From: Burkholderiaceae bacterium
Lineage (GTDB): Bacteria > Pseudomonadota > Gammaproteobacteria > Burkholderiales > Burkholderiaceae_C
Reading direction: 5' to 3'
Length of the DNA stretch: 64,000 bases
Assembly (NCBI GenBank): GCA_026125795.1
Contig: JAHCKM010000004.1
Location: 434,001 to 498,000, forward strand
The notes under the pieces are model-generated. The model was not told where the DNA came from and did no database searches. It saw nothing but the letters and a program-made list of their open reading frames with translations. Positions 17,199 to 25,781 of the stretch are shown here, in pieces. Numbering within the stretch: the first letter of the stretch is position 1; each line of letters begins with the position of its first letter. The position numbers and the translations under genes were made by a program.

Positions 17199-19160
17199 AT
17201 GCAGTTTCCCAAGCGCTTTGACGTGATCGTCGTCGGCGGTGGCCATGCGGGCACCGAAGCCGCGTTGGCCGCCGCGCGCATGGGGTGCCAGACGCTGCTG
17301 TTGACGCACAGCATCGAAACGCTGGGGCAGATGAGCTGCAATCCGTCGATCGGCGGCATCGGCAAGGGCCATTTGGTCAAGGAGATCGACGCGCTCGGCG
17401 GCGCCATGGCCGCGGCCACCGATGAGGCCGGGATCCAGTTCCGGATCCTCAACGGTTCCAAGGGGCCGGCGGTCCGTGCGACACGCGCCCAAGCCGACCG
17501 GGTGCTGTATCGCGCGGCGGTGCGCAGGCGGCTCGAAACGCAGCCGAACCTGTGGCTGTTTCAGCAGGCGGTCGACGATCTGATTCTTCAAGTTGACCGT
17601 GTGGCGGGTGTGATCTCGCAAGTGGGCGTTCGCTTTTATGGGAATGCAGTGGTGCTGACGGCCGGGACTTTTCTCAACGGCCGGATTCACGTGGGGTTGG
17701 ACAACCATCCGGGTGGGCGCGCCGGCGACGCGCCGTCGATCCTGTTGTCGGAGCGGTTGAGGGCGCTGCGGCTCCCTCAGGGGCGGTTGAAGACGGGCAC
17801 TCCGCCCCGCCTGGACGGGCGCACGATCGACTACTCGCGGCTGCTCGAACAGCCGGGCGATCTGGACCCGGTTCCGGTGTTCAGCTATCTCGGGCGTGCG
17901 GCACAACACCCTGGCCAGGTCTCCTGCTGGATCACCCACACCAATGAGCGCACGCACGAGATCATCCGGAGCGGCTTCGATCGAAGCCCCATGTTCACCG
18001 GCGTGATCGAGGGTGTCGGTCCGCGTTACTGCCCGAGCATCGAGGACAAGGTGAACCGCTTTGCCGACAAGAGCGGCCACCAGATCTTTCTGGAGCCGGA
18101 GGGCTTGACGACGCAGGAGGTGTACCCCAACGGCATCTCGACTTCGTTGCCGTTCGACGTCCAGCTCGCCGCGGTGCACTCGATGGTGGGGCTGGAGAAC
18201 GCCCACATCGTGCGCCCTGGCTACGCCATCGAGTACGACTACTTCGATCCCCGCGGATTGAAGGCCAGCTTTGAAACGCAGACGATCGCCGGGCTGTACT
18301 TCGCCGGTCAGATCAATGGAACCACGGGCTACGAGGAGGCGGCGGCTCAAGGGCTGCATGCCGGCGTGAACGCAGCGCTCGGTGTCCTCGGGAGGGCGGC
18401 CTGGACGCCCCGAAGAGATCAGGCCTATTTGGGCGTGCTGATCGACGACTTGGTGACCAAGGGGGTGTCGGAGCCGTACCGCATGTTCACCAGCCGCGCG
18501 GAGTACCGCCTGCAGCTGAGAGAGGACAACGCCGATCTTCGGCTGACCGATGTGGGCCGCTCGCTCGGGTTGGTCGACGATATACGTTGGGATGCCTTCA
18601 ATCGCAAGCGCGATGCGCTGGCCCGCGAAACGGAACGCTTGCGGACGACCTGGGTGCACCCAGGTCTCGTGCCGTCGGACGTGGCCGCGAAGCTGCTGGG
18701 CAAGCCGATCGAACGCGAGTACAGCCTGCGCGAGCTGTTGAAGCGGCCCGGCGTCGGTTTTGATCAGCTGGCGGCGCTCCAGCGCGAAGCCCAACCCGAC
18801 CGCAGCGTTTCACGTGAAACACTTCACGCTGAGCTGGGGCCGGAACTGGCCGACGCGGTGATTGAGCAGGTGGAGATCAGCACCAAGTACGCCGGCTATA
18901 TCGACAAGCAGATTGACGATGTCGAGCGCGCGCGCGGCCATGAGGAGTTGGTGTTGCCGGCCGATCTCGACTACTCCAAGGTGACCGCGCTCAGCTTTGA
19001 GGTGCGCCAGAGGCTCGAGCAGCAGCGGCCGGCCACGCTGGGCCAGGCGTCGCGAATCTCGGGCGTCACGCCGGCTGCCATTTCGTTGCTGATGGTTCAT
19101 CTCAGAAAGCGGCGTCTCGCCGGTTCTGGTGCTGCGGGCAGCACATCGGTCGCTGCCTAG
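17199..19160 (+). CDS. mnmG: tRNA U34 carboxymethylaminomethyl modification enzyme MnmG (GidA)
   Basis: 653 residues, full length for the family. With MnmE it installs cmnm5 at the wobble uridine of tRNAs. The N-terminal FAD site is [19 protein letters not shown], followed by the family block [24 protein letters not shown]. The C-terminal helical tRNA/MnmE-binding region contains [15 protein letters not shown]. The ATG at 17199 begins [15 protein letters not shown]. It heads the mnmG-rsmG-parA block and contains a parS site in its coding sequence. Confidence 0.98.
   Translation: MQFPKRFDVIVVGGGHAGTEAALAAARMGCQTLLLTHSIETLGQMSCNPSIGGIGKGHLVKEIDALGGAMAAATDEAGIQFRILNGSKGPAVRATRAQADRVLYRAAVRRRLETQPNLWLFQQAVDDLILQVDRVAGVISQVGVRFYGNAVVLTAGTFLNGRIHVGLDNHPGGRAGDAPSILLSERLRALRLPQGRLKTGTPPRLDGRTIDYSRLLEQPGDLDPVPVFSYLGRAAQHPGQVSCWITHTNERTHEIIRSGFDRSPMFTGVIEGVGPRYCPSIEDKVNRFADKSGHQIFLEPEGLTTQEVYPNGISTSLPFDVQLAAVHSMVGLENAHIVRPGYAIEYDYFDPRGLKASFETQTIAGLYFAGQINGTTGYEEAAAQGLHAGVNAALGVLGRAAWTPRRDQAYLGVLIDDLVTKGVSEPYRMFTSRAEYRLQLREDNADLRLTDVGRSLGLVDDIRWDAFNRKRDALARETERLRTTWVHPGLVPSDVAAKLLGKPIEREYSLRELLKRPGVGFDQLAALQREAQPDRSVSRETLHAELGPELADAVIEQVEISTKYAGYIDKQIDDVERARGHEELVLPADLDYSKVTALSFEVRQRLEQQRPATLGQASRISGVTPAAISLLMVHLRKRRLAGSGAAGSTSVAA
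18806..18821. promoter_or_regulatory. parS: parS centromere site 1 (inside mnmG)
   Basis: CGTTTCACGTGAAACA contains the perfect palindrome GTTTCACGTGAAAC and matches the parS consensus TGTTTCACGTGAAACA at 15 of 16 positions. It lies in the mnmG coding region, near the parA and parB genes, as is common for chromosomal ParB loading sites. Confidence 0.92.
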
Positions 19161-19164
19161 CTGC

Positions 19165-19842
19165 ATGGCTGTTGCCGCCCCACGTCACACCAAGGAACTG
19201 GGCGACCGACTGACGTCGGCCCTGGCGACGCTCGACCTCGCCACCACCGCGCAGCAGCGGGATCGTCTGCTGGCATATGTGGCGCTCCTCCATCGCTGGA
19301 ACTCGGTGCACAACTTGAGCGGGGCGCACGACCCCGTGGGGTTGCTCGAGCAGCACGTGGTCGACTGCCTTGCCATCGTCCCGTCACTGACCCGGCATGC
19401 CGAGGACCGCTCGCTCACGCTCCTCGACGCGGGCACGGGCGCCGGATTGCCTGCCGCCGTATTGGCCGTCATGTGCCCGCACTGGACCATCACCGCGGTC
19501 GACTCCGTTGGCAAGAAGGTCGCATTCCTGCGTCAAGCGGTCGGTGAAATGGGGTTGACGAACCTGCATCCGGAGCAAGAGCGTCTTGAGCGCATGTCCG
19601 GCGCCAAGACGCGTTTCGACGTCGTCACTGCGCGGGCGTTCAGCTCGCTCAGGCACTTGGTAGAAAGCACCCGGCATCTGATCGATCCGCGGGGTGCGTG
19701 GGCCGCGATGAAGGGCCGGCCGTCGACGGTCGAGCTAAGTGATCTACCGGTGGACTGCCAACTGTTTCACGTGGAACCACTCCGGGTTCCGGGGTTAGAC
19801 GGGCAACGATGCCTGGTTTGGATCAAGCCCGCCGTGCATTGA
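19165..19842 (+). CDS. rsmG: 16S rRNA m7G527 methyltransferase RsmG (GidB)
   Basis: 225 residues, normal length. SAM-dependent methylation of G527 of 16S rRNA. The Rossmann core is visible as LTLLDAGTGAGLPAAVLAV, followed by ITAVDSVGKKVAFLRQAV, and the late motif FDVVTARAFSSL. The preceding LHRWNSVHNLSG segment is the usual N-terminal helix. It starts 4 bases after mnmG and ends 8 bases before parA, so the three are co-transcribed. A parS-like site lies near its 3' end. Confidence 0.97.
   Translation: MAVAAPRHTKELGDRLTSALATLDLATTAQQRDRLLAYVALLHRWNSVHNLSGAHDPVGLLEQHVVDCLAIVPSLTRHAEDRSLTLLDAGTGAGLPAAVLAVMCPHWTITAVDSVGKKVAFLRQAVGEMGLTNLHPEQERLERMSGAKTRFDVVTARAFSSLRHLVESTRHLIDPRGAWAAMKGRPSTVELSDLPVDCQLFHVEPLRVPGLDGQRCLVWIKPAVH
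19763..19778. promoter_or_regulatory. parS: parS centromere site 2 (inside rsmG)
   Basis: TGTTTCACGTGGAACC matches the parS consensus at 14 of 16 positions and keeps the TTTCACGTG core; a G in the right arm is also found in natural Bacillus parS variants. It lies 73 bases upstream of the parA start codon. Confidence 0.8.
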
Positions 19843-19850
19843 AGGAACCC

Positions 19851-20624
19851 ATGGCTCACGTCTTCTGCATTGCCAACCAAAAGGGTGGGGTGGGCAAAAC
19901 CACAACGACAGTCAACTTGGCGGCCGCTCTGGCCAAAGTCGGCCAGCGGGCGCTGCTGATCGACCTCGACCCGCAGGGCAATGCCACCATGGGCTCGGGG
20001 ATCGACAAGCGGGCGCTGACGCTGTCTGTCTACGACGTGTTGCTCGAGCTGGCCAGCGTGGCAGAGGCTCGAAGGCGGTCCGAGGTGGGTGGCTACGACG
20101 TGCTCGGTGCAAACCGCGAGCTCGCAGGAGCGGAGATCGAGCTCGTCGGGCTCGAGAGGCGCGATCAGCGCCTGCGTGGTGCGCTATCGGCGGTCGCGGC
20201 GGACTACGACATCGTTGTCATCGACTGTCCGCCGAGCCTCAGCCTGCTGACGCTCAACGGTCTGTGCAGTGCTCACGGCGTGGTCGTGCCAATGCAGTGT
20301 GAGTACTTCGCATTGGAAGGTTTGACGGACTTGGTGAATACCATTCGCCAAGTGCATGCAAACCTCAACCCTGAGTTGCAGATCATCGGCCTGCTGCGCG
20401 TGATGTTCGATCCGCGCATCACCTTGCAGCAGCAGGTGAGCGAGCAGCTGAAGGGCCATTTTGGCGACAAGGTGTTCGACGCCGTGATCCCCCGCAATGT
20501 TCGGCTCGCCGAAGCCCCCAGTTATGGCCAGCCCGGCGTGGTGTTCGACCCGTCAGCAAAGGGTGCGCTCGCTTACCTTGAGTTCGCACGCGAAATGGTC
20601 GAGCGCGTGAAGCAGATGGCGTGA
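19851..20624 (+). CDS. parA: Chromosome partitioning ATPase ParA (Soj)
   Basis: 257 residues. Deviant Walker A NQKGGVGKTTTTVNLAAAL, Walker A' VIDCPPSLSLLTLNGL, and the ParA-specific RNVRLAEAPSYGQP near the C-terminus. It has no N-terminal DNA-binding extension, so it is the chromosomal Soj type. It forms gradients on the nucleoid and moves ParB-parS complexes. The start MAHVFCIANQKGG is 8 bases after rsmG. parB lies about 1.9 kb downstream, separated by a GNAT gene and the oppositely oriented argC. Confidence 0.97.
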   Translation: MAHVFCIANQKGGVGKTTTTVNLAAALAKVGQRALLIDLDPQGNATMGSGIDKRALTLSVYDVLLELASVAEARRRSEVGGYDVLGANRELAGAEIELVGLERRDQRLRGALSAVAADYDIVVIDCPPSLSLLTLNGLCSAHGVVVPMQCEYFALEGLTDLVNTIRQVHANLNPELQIIGLLRVMFDPRITLQQQVSEQLKGHFGDKVFDAVIPRNVRLAEAPSYGQPGVVFDPSAKGALAYLEFAREMVERVKQMA

Positions 20625-21409
20625 GGCAAGTGGCAAGGTTCCCAACCGCATTGCTTTCGCGCGTCGAGGACGCAGGCCTCAACGCTTCGGCCCCGCCACA
20701 GCAGCGCTGGGTCGATGGCTGGCTGGTACGCTTTTGTCCCGGCAAGGCCAAGCGCGCTCGGTGCATCAACGCCGTCGCCCCGGGCCGGCTCTCGGTGGCC
20801 GAGAAACTTGCGCTCTGCCAGCGGGTTTTCGACGACGCTAGACTGCCGCTGATCTTTCGCATCACCCCGCTGTCACAGCCGAGCATGCTGGACAGTTGGC
20901 TGGAGAAAGAAGGCCTGCGGGCGTTCGACGACACCCGGGTGATGATTCAGGCAGACCTGTCAGCCTTCGAGGTCGAGTCATTGGGAGCCGACGTCTCGAT
21001 GAAGCGTGTCAGTCACAGCGCCTTCGCTCAGATCGTCGGGCAGCTGCGCGGCTCGCCGCTGGCTCAGCAGCAGGCCCATGCCCAGCGCCTTGAGCTCTCG
21101 CCGGTGCCCTTTGAGGGATGGGTGCTTCGCCGTGCCGGGGAGTCCGCCGTGCTGGCCTGCGCTCAGACCGCACAGGAAGGTGAACTGGTGGGCCTGTACG
21201 ACGTCTTCACCGCCGGCCGCGAACGCAACAGGGGCTGGGCTCGAAAGTTTTGCGCAGAGTTACTGCAAAGAGCCCGCGAGAAGGGCGCAACAACAGCCTA
21301 TTTGCAGGTCGATGCGGACAATCATCCTGCGCGAGCGGTCTACCACCGCCTGGGCTTTGCGGACGGCTATGCCTACCACTATCGGACGTCGGTGCCTCCG
21401 GCCGATTGA
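20621..21409 (+). CDS. GNAT-family N-acetyltransferase
   Basis: 262 residues, GTG start overlapping the parA stop (GTGA). The C-terminal half has the GNAT acetyl-CoA region: ELVGLYDVFTAGRERNRGWARKFCAELLQ (motif A) and AYLQVDADNHPARAVYHRLGF (motif B). The N-terminal half (about 1-130) looks like a degenerate second GNAT fold. The overlap means it is translated with parA. No link of the substrate to chromosome partitioning is known to me. Confidence 0.88.
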   Translation: MRQVARFPTALLSRVEDAGLNASAPPQQRWVDGWLVRFCPGKAKRARCINAVAPGRLSVAEKLALCQRVFDDARLPLIFRITPLSQPSMLDSWLEKEGLRAFDDTRVMIQADLSAFEVESLGADVSMKRVSHSAFAQIVGQLRGSPLAQQQAHAQRLELSPVPFEGWVLRRAGESAVLACAQTAQEGELVGLYDVFTAGRERNRGWARKFCAELLQRAREKGATTAYLQVDADNHPARAVYHRLGFADGYAYHYRTSVPPAD

Positions 21410-21423
21410 CCGGGGCCGCGGCG

Positions 21424-22374
21424 TCACGCCACCAAGCCGAGCCCTTCGTCCAGCCCAAGGTGCACGTTCATCGCTTGCACCGCAGCCCCGCTCGCACCTT
21501 TGCCCAGGTTGTCCAGCCGCGCCATCAGGATCGCTTGGTCCCCGCTGGCAAACACGAACAGCTCGCACCGATTGGTGCCGTTGCAGGCCTGCACATCGAA
21601 GTAGCCCTGCTCGAGAATCGCCGGGTCCGCAAAAGGCATCACCTTGACGAAGCGCTCACCAGCGTAACGTTTGGCCAATGCCTCGTGTATCTGACGCGGA
21701 TCGACAGGCTTCGATAGAGCCCCGAGGTGCAAGGGCACACTTACCGCCAGACCTTTATAGAAGTTGGCGACGATCGGCATGAAGATCGGCCGTATGCGCA
21801 ACCCAGAGCGCACCAGCATCTCGGGCACGTGCTTGTGAGCGAGGCCAAGGCCATACGGGCGAGGGGCCGCCAGGTTCGCAACCGTAGGCTGCGCTTGGTA
21901 CTGCTCGATCATCTTGCGCCCGCCGCCCGAGAAGCCGGTGATCGAGGTCGCCGTCAGTCGCACGTCGGTGTCGAGCAGCCCCGCGTCGAGCAAGGGCCGC
22001 ACGAGCAGGATGAAGGCCGTGGAGTGACAACCGGGATTGCTGATGCGCTTGCTGCGACGCAGCTGCTCACGCTGATCCGGCGCCAGCTCTGGCAAGCCGA
22101 AAGCCCAGGCCGGATCGGTGCGGTGAGCCGTGCTGGCATCGATGATGCACGTGCGGGGGTTGGCCACGAGCGCGGCCGATTCGCGCGCGGCCACATCGGG
22201 CAGGCAAAGAAAGGCCACGTCCGCGGCGTTGAGGAGCCGGGCACGCTCGGCATGGTCCTTGCGCAATTCCTGCGCGATGCGCATCACCTCGACGTCGCTG
22301 CGACGCGCGAGCAGCTCGTGGATCTGCAGACCGGTGGTTCCTTCCTGACCGTCGACGAATACCTTGATGCCCAT
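21424..22374 (-). CDS. argC: N-acetyl-gamma-glutamyl-phosphate reductase, short type
   Basis: 316 residues. Arginine biosynthesis: NADPH-dependent reduction of N-acetylglutamyl phosphate. It begins IKVFVDGQEGTTGLQIHELL (nucleotide-binding) and carries the catalytic Cys in SNPGCHSTAF; HKHVPEM and the C-terminal NLGKGASGAAVQAMN are typical. The length of about 315 marks the shorter class of ArgC. I took the ATG at 22374; an upstream ATG only adds a low-complexity extension. It faces the other way between the GNAT gene and parB. Confidence 0.95.
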   Translation of the reverse strand: MGIKVFVDGQEGTTGLQIHELLARRSDVEVMRIAQELRKDHAERARLLNAADVAFLCLPDVAARESAALVANPRTCIIDASTAHRTDPAWAFGLPELAPDQREQLRRSKRISNPGCHSTAFILLVRPLLDAGLLDTDVRLTATSITGFSGGGRKMIEQYQAQPTVANLAAPRPYGLGLAHKHVPEMLVRSGLRIRPIFMPIVANFYKGLAVSVPLHLGALSKPVDPRQIHEALAKRYAGERFVKVMPFADPAILEQGYFDVQACNGTNRCELFVFASGDQAILMARLDNLGKGASGAAVQAMNVHLGLDEGLGLVA

Positions 22375-22479
22375 CGCTCGCTCTCCAGTCCCGTCCCCTG
22401 CCGGACTGCGTTGCAAGGATATCGTCAATCGGGATCGAGCGAGGTCGCCAAGGTCGCGGCTTGTCCGACAATGCAGCGG

Positions 22480-23370
22480 ATGGCAATCAAGAGACCGAAG
22501 GGGCTAGGCATGGGGCTCGAGGCATTGCTCGGCCCCAAAGTGGTGGAAACGCCGCCCGCCAATGGCCAGGCGCCCACGAGCCTGCGGCTCGATCGGCTCC
22601 GACCCGGCCGTTATCAGCCGCGCACGCGCATGGACGAGGGCTCGTTGGCCGAGCTGGCACAAAGCATCAAGAGCCAGGGCCTGATGCAGCCGGTTCTCGT
22701 GCGGCCCACCGGCAACGACGTGTTCGAGATCATTGCCGGTGAACGGCGCGTGCGAGCGGCCGGCATGGCCGGGCTCGACGAAGTACCCGTCCTTGTGCGC
22801 GACGTGCCCGACGAAGCGGCGGCCGTGATGTCCTTGGTGGAGAACATCCAGCGCGAAGAACTCAACCCGCTGGAAGAAGCGCAGGGCCTGCAGCGCCTGA
22901 TCGATGAATTCCACCTGACGCACGACCAGGCCGCGCAGGCAGTCGGCCGCTCCCGGAGCGCCGCGAGCAACTTGATGCGCCTGCTCAACCTGAGCGAGCC
23001 CGTGCAGAAGCTGCTGATGGCGGGCGACATCGAGATGGGCCATGCTCGGGCATTGCTCTCACTGGCGGCGGCCGAGCAGATCTTGTGCGCCCACGAGATC
23101 GTCGGCAAAGGCCTGTCGGTGCGCGACACCGAGCGCTTGGTGGCGCGCCGCACCAGTGCCGCGACAGAGGCGCCCAAACGCGCCGTAGCGGAAAAGTCGC
23201 GCGATATCGCGCGCTTGGAAGAACAGCTGGCCGACCGCCTCACCGCCCCGGTCGAGATCCGCATCAAGCGTCGCGGCGCCGCCACCGATCGCGGCGAGAT
23301 CGCGATCGGTTTTCGCTCGCTCGACGAGCTGAACGGCGTGCTGGACAAGCTCGGCCTGAGCGAGCGCTGA
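22480..23370 (+). CDS. parB: Chromosome partitioning protein ParB (Spo0J)
   Basis: 296 residues. N-terminal ParB/CTPase domain with the CTP-binding motif GERRVRAAGMAGL and ENIQREELNPLEEA, a central helix-turn-helix for parS (HDQAAQAVGRSRSAASNLMRLLNL), and a C-terminal dimer domain. The ATG at 22480 begins MAIKRPKGLGMGLEALLG, the usual start; another in-frame ATG lies 9 bases earlier. It is split from parA by the GNAT gene and reversed argC, so it must have its own promoter, probably within the 105 bases before it. Confidence 0.97.
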   Translation: MAIKRPKGLGMGLEALLGPKVVETPPANGQAPTSLRLDRLRPGRYQPRTRMDEGSLAELAQSIKSQGLMQPVLVRPTGNDVFEIIAGERRVRAAGMAGLDEVPVLVRDVPDEAAAVMSLVENIQREELNPLEEAQGLQRLIDEFHLTHDQAAQAVGRSRSAASNLMRLLNLSEPVQKLLMAGDIEMGHARALLSLAAAEQILCAHEIVGKGLSVRDTERLVARRTSAATEAPKRAVAEKSRDIARLEEQLADRLTAPVEIRIKRRGAATDRGEIAIGFRSLDELNGVLDKLGLSER

Positions 23371-23830
23371 TTGATCCAGCGCAAGGCCCGTCCACACGGG
23401 TTGCATGCGGCTGCCACGCACCGAGAAAGCCGGCGTGCGCTCCGTCACGGCGCATGCGCAGGTCGACAGGCTTGCGGCACTATTCACATCGGTGCATCGG
23501 TGGCTCCGACGCATAGTGGGCATCCGTCTTGCAAGTCAGCGCTGAGTGGCGTGCCGGCGTTAGCGACTAACATGGGGTTTCCAGCGCCGGGCAGATGGGG
23601 TGATGCACGGATCGAACAGTGCCGGATTGCGGGCTTTACTCGATGGCTAGAGTCACGCAGGATGGGACATGCTGATCAAAAGGCGCACGAGATGACCCGC
23701 TAGCGGGTCTGAAGCAGACCGGAAAGCTCTGATGGAGCCCGGGCCCGTACAGCCGGGACTTCATCAGAACTTCCCAGATGTGGGCGGCACCAAAGTGTGT
23801 CGACGCATCCGTCCGATCAAGGAGGTCCGC
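23371..23830 (+). other. 460-base gene-free stretch upstream of prkA
   Basis: No convincing gene: the open frames here have no start signal or recognisable protein. The distal third contains several inverted repeats, listed separately. No sigma-54 site with correct GG-N10-GC spacing was found by eye. It probably holds the prkA promoter and a long untranslated leader. Confidence 0.5.
23694..23767 (+). promoter_or_regulatory. Competing hairpins in the prkA leader
   Basis: Three structures lie in series. GACCCGC-TA-GCGGGTC is a perfect palindrome (23694-23709). It overlaps GGTCTG-AAG-CAGACC (23706-23720), so the two cannot form together. A third stem pairs CTGATGGAGCCCGG (23729-23742) with CCGGGACTTCATCAG (23753-23767), with one bulge and one G-U pair. 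All sit 64-137 bases before the prkA ATG and resemble a switchable leader; no known riboswitch class was recognised. Confidence 0.45.
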
Positions 23831-25753
23831 ATGGACGTGATCAGCAATTTCGCCGCACGCTTCGAGCGCACGAGAGAAGAAGAGCTCTCGCTCGAAGAGT
23901 ACCTGGCCGAATGCAAGCGCAACCCGCTGGCTTACGCCACCGCGGCCGAGCGCATGCTCAAGGCCATCGGCGAGCCGCAGATGGTGGACACGCGCAACGA
24001 TCCGCGCCTGTCGCGCATCTTCGCCAACAAGGTCATCAAGATCTACCCGGCCTTCGCCGAGTTCTTCGGCATGGAAGATTCCATCGAGCAGGTGGTGTCG
24101 TACTTCCGGCACGCTGCACAAGGCCTGGAGGAAAAGAAGCAGGTGCTGTACCTGCTGGGCCCGGTGGGCGGCGGCAAGAGCTCGATCGCCGAGCGCCTGA
24201 AGCAGCTGATGGAGCACGTGCCGTTCTATGCCATCAAGGGCTCGCCGGTTAACGAGTCGCCGCTCGGCCTGTTCGACGTCGGCGAGGACGGCCCGATCCT
24301 CGAGAAGGAATACGGCATCCCGAGCCGCTACCTCAACCGCATCATGTCGCCGTGGGCGGTGAAGCGGCTCGAGGAGTACGGCGGCGACATTCGCAAGTTC
24401 CGCGTCGTCAAGCGCTACCCGTCGGTCCTCAAGCAGATCGCGGTGTGCAAGACCGAGCCAGGCGATGAGAACAACCAGGACATCAGCTCGCTGGTCGGCA
24501 AGGTCGACATCCGCAAGCTGGAGACCTATGCGCAGGATGACCCGGACGCCTACAGCTACGCCGGTGGCCTGTGCCTGGCCAACCAGGGCCTGCTCGAGTT
24601 CGTCGAGATGTTCAAGGCGCCCATCAAGGTGCTGCACCCTCTGCTGACCGCCACGCAGGAAGGCAATTTCAAGGGCACCGAAGGCTTCGGCGCGATCCCG
24701 TTCGACGGGATCATCCTGGCGCACAGCAACGAAAGCGAGTGGAAGTCGTTCCGCAACAACAAGAACAACGAGGCCTTCCTCGATCGCGTCTACATCGTCA
24801 AGGTGCCGTATTGCCTGCGGGTCAGCGAAGAGATCAAGATCTACGAGAAGCTCATCCGGCACTCGTCGCTGGCCGACGCCACCTGCGCACCGGGCACGCT
24901 GAAGATGATGGCGCAGTTCGCTGTGCTCACGCGCCTAAAGGAGCCCGAGAACTCGTCGCTGTTCTCCAAGATGCAGGTCTACGACGGCGAGAACCTCAAG
25001 GACACCGACCCGCGCGCCAAGAGCTACCAGGAATACCGCGACTACGCCGGCGTCGACGAGGGCATGAGCGGCATCTCCACGCGCTTTGCCTACAAGATCC
25101 TGTCCAAGGTGTTCAACTTCGACAGCCAGGAGGTGGCCGCCAACCCGGTGCACCTGATGTACGTGCTGGAGCAGCAGATCGAGCGCGAGCAGTTCCCGCA
25201 GGAGACCGAGCAGAAGTTCGTCGGCTACATCAAGGAGCAGCTGGCGCCGCGCTACGCCGAGTTCATCGGCAAGGAGATCCAGACGGCGTATCTGGAAAGC
25301 TACAGCGAATACGGCCAGAACATCTTCGACCGCTACGTCACCTACGCCGACTACTGGATCCAGGACCAGGAGTACCGCGACACCGACACCGGCGAGGTGT
25401 TCGACCGCGCGGCGCTGAACGCCGAGCTGGAGAAGATCGAGAAGCCCGCCGGCATCGCAAACCCCAAGGATTTCCGCAACGAGATCGTCAACTTCGTGCT
25501 GCGGGCGCGCGCCAACAACCAGGGCAAGAATCCGGTCTGGACCAGCTACGAGAAGCTGCGCGCGGTGATCGAGAAGAAGATGTTCTCCAACACCGAAGAG
25601 CTGCTGCCGGTGATCAGCTTCAATGCCAAGGCCAGCGCCGACGAGGCCAAGAAGCACGAGGATTTCGTCAACCGCATGATCGACAAGGGCTACACGGGCA
25701 AGCAGGTGCGCCTGCTGTGCGAGTGGTACCTGCGCGTGCGCAAGAGCAGCTGA
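23831..25753 (+). CDS. prkA: PrkA-family serine kinase/AAA+ protein (YeaG)
   Basis: 640 residues. N-terminal AAA-like domain with Walker A LLGPVGGGKSSIAERL (near residue 115) and a C-terminal kinase-like region. E. coli YeaG and Bacillus PrkA act in stress, starvation and sporulation responses, and newer work on PrkA points to AAA+ protease activity. AAGGAGG stands just before the ATG at 23831. It heads the conserved prkA-yeaH-spoVR operon. Confidence 0.96.
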   Translation: MDVISNFAARFERTREEELSLEEYLAECKRNPLAYATAAERMLKAIGEPQMVDTRNDPRLSRIFANKVIKIYPAFAEFFGMEDSIEQVVSYFRHAAQGLEEKKQVLYLLGPVGGGKSSIAERLKQLMEHVPFYAIKGSPVNESPLGLFDVGEDGPILEKEYGIPSRYLNRIMSPWAVKRLEEYGGDIRKFRVVKRYPSVLKQIAVCKTEPGDENNQDISSLVGKVDIRKLETYAQDDPDAYSYAGGLCLANQGLLEFVEMFKAPIKVLHPLLTATQEGNFKGTEGFGAIPFDGIILAHSNESEWKSFRNNKNNEAFLDRVYIVKVPYCLRVSEEIKIYEKLIRHSSLADATCAPGTLKMMAQFAVLTRLKEPENSSLFSKMQVYDGENLKDTDPRAKSYQEYRDYAGVDEGMSGISTRFAYKILSKVFNFDSQEVAANPVHLMYVLEQQIEREQFPQETEQKFVGYIKEQLAPRYAEFIGKEIQTAYLESYSEYGQNIFDRYVTYADYWIQDQEYRDTDTGEVFDRAALNAELEKIEKPAGIANPKDFRNEIVNFVLRARANNQGKNPVWTSYEKLRAVIEKKMFSNTEELLPVISFNAKASADEAKKHEDFVNRMIDKGYTGKQVRLLCEWYLRVRKSS

Positions 25754-25781
25754 CTGAAAGGCAGCTGACGGGGACTTCGGT

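Noticed and set aside
23421-23480. Sigma-54 promoter upstream of prkA
   Set aside because: GG and GC elements occur near TCGACAGGCTTGC but are 11 bases apart instead of 10, and the GGCAC core is missing.
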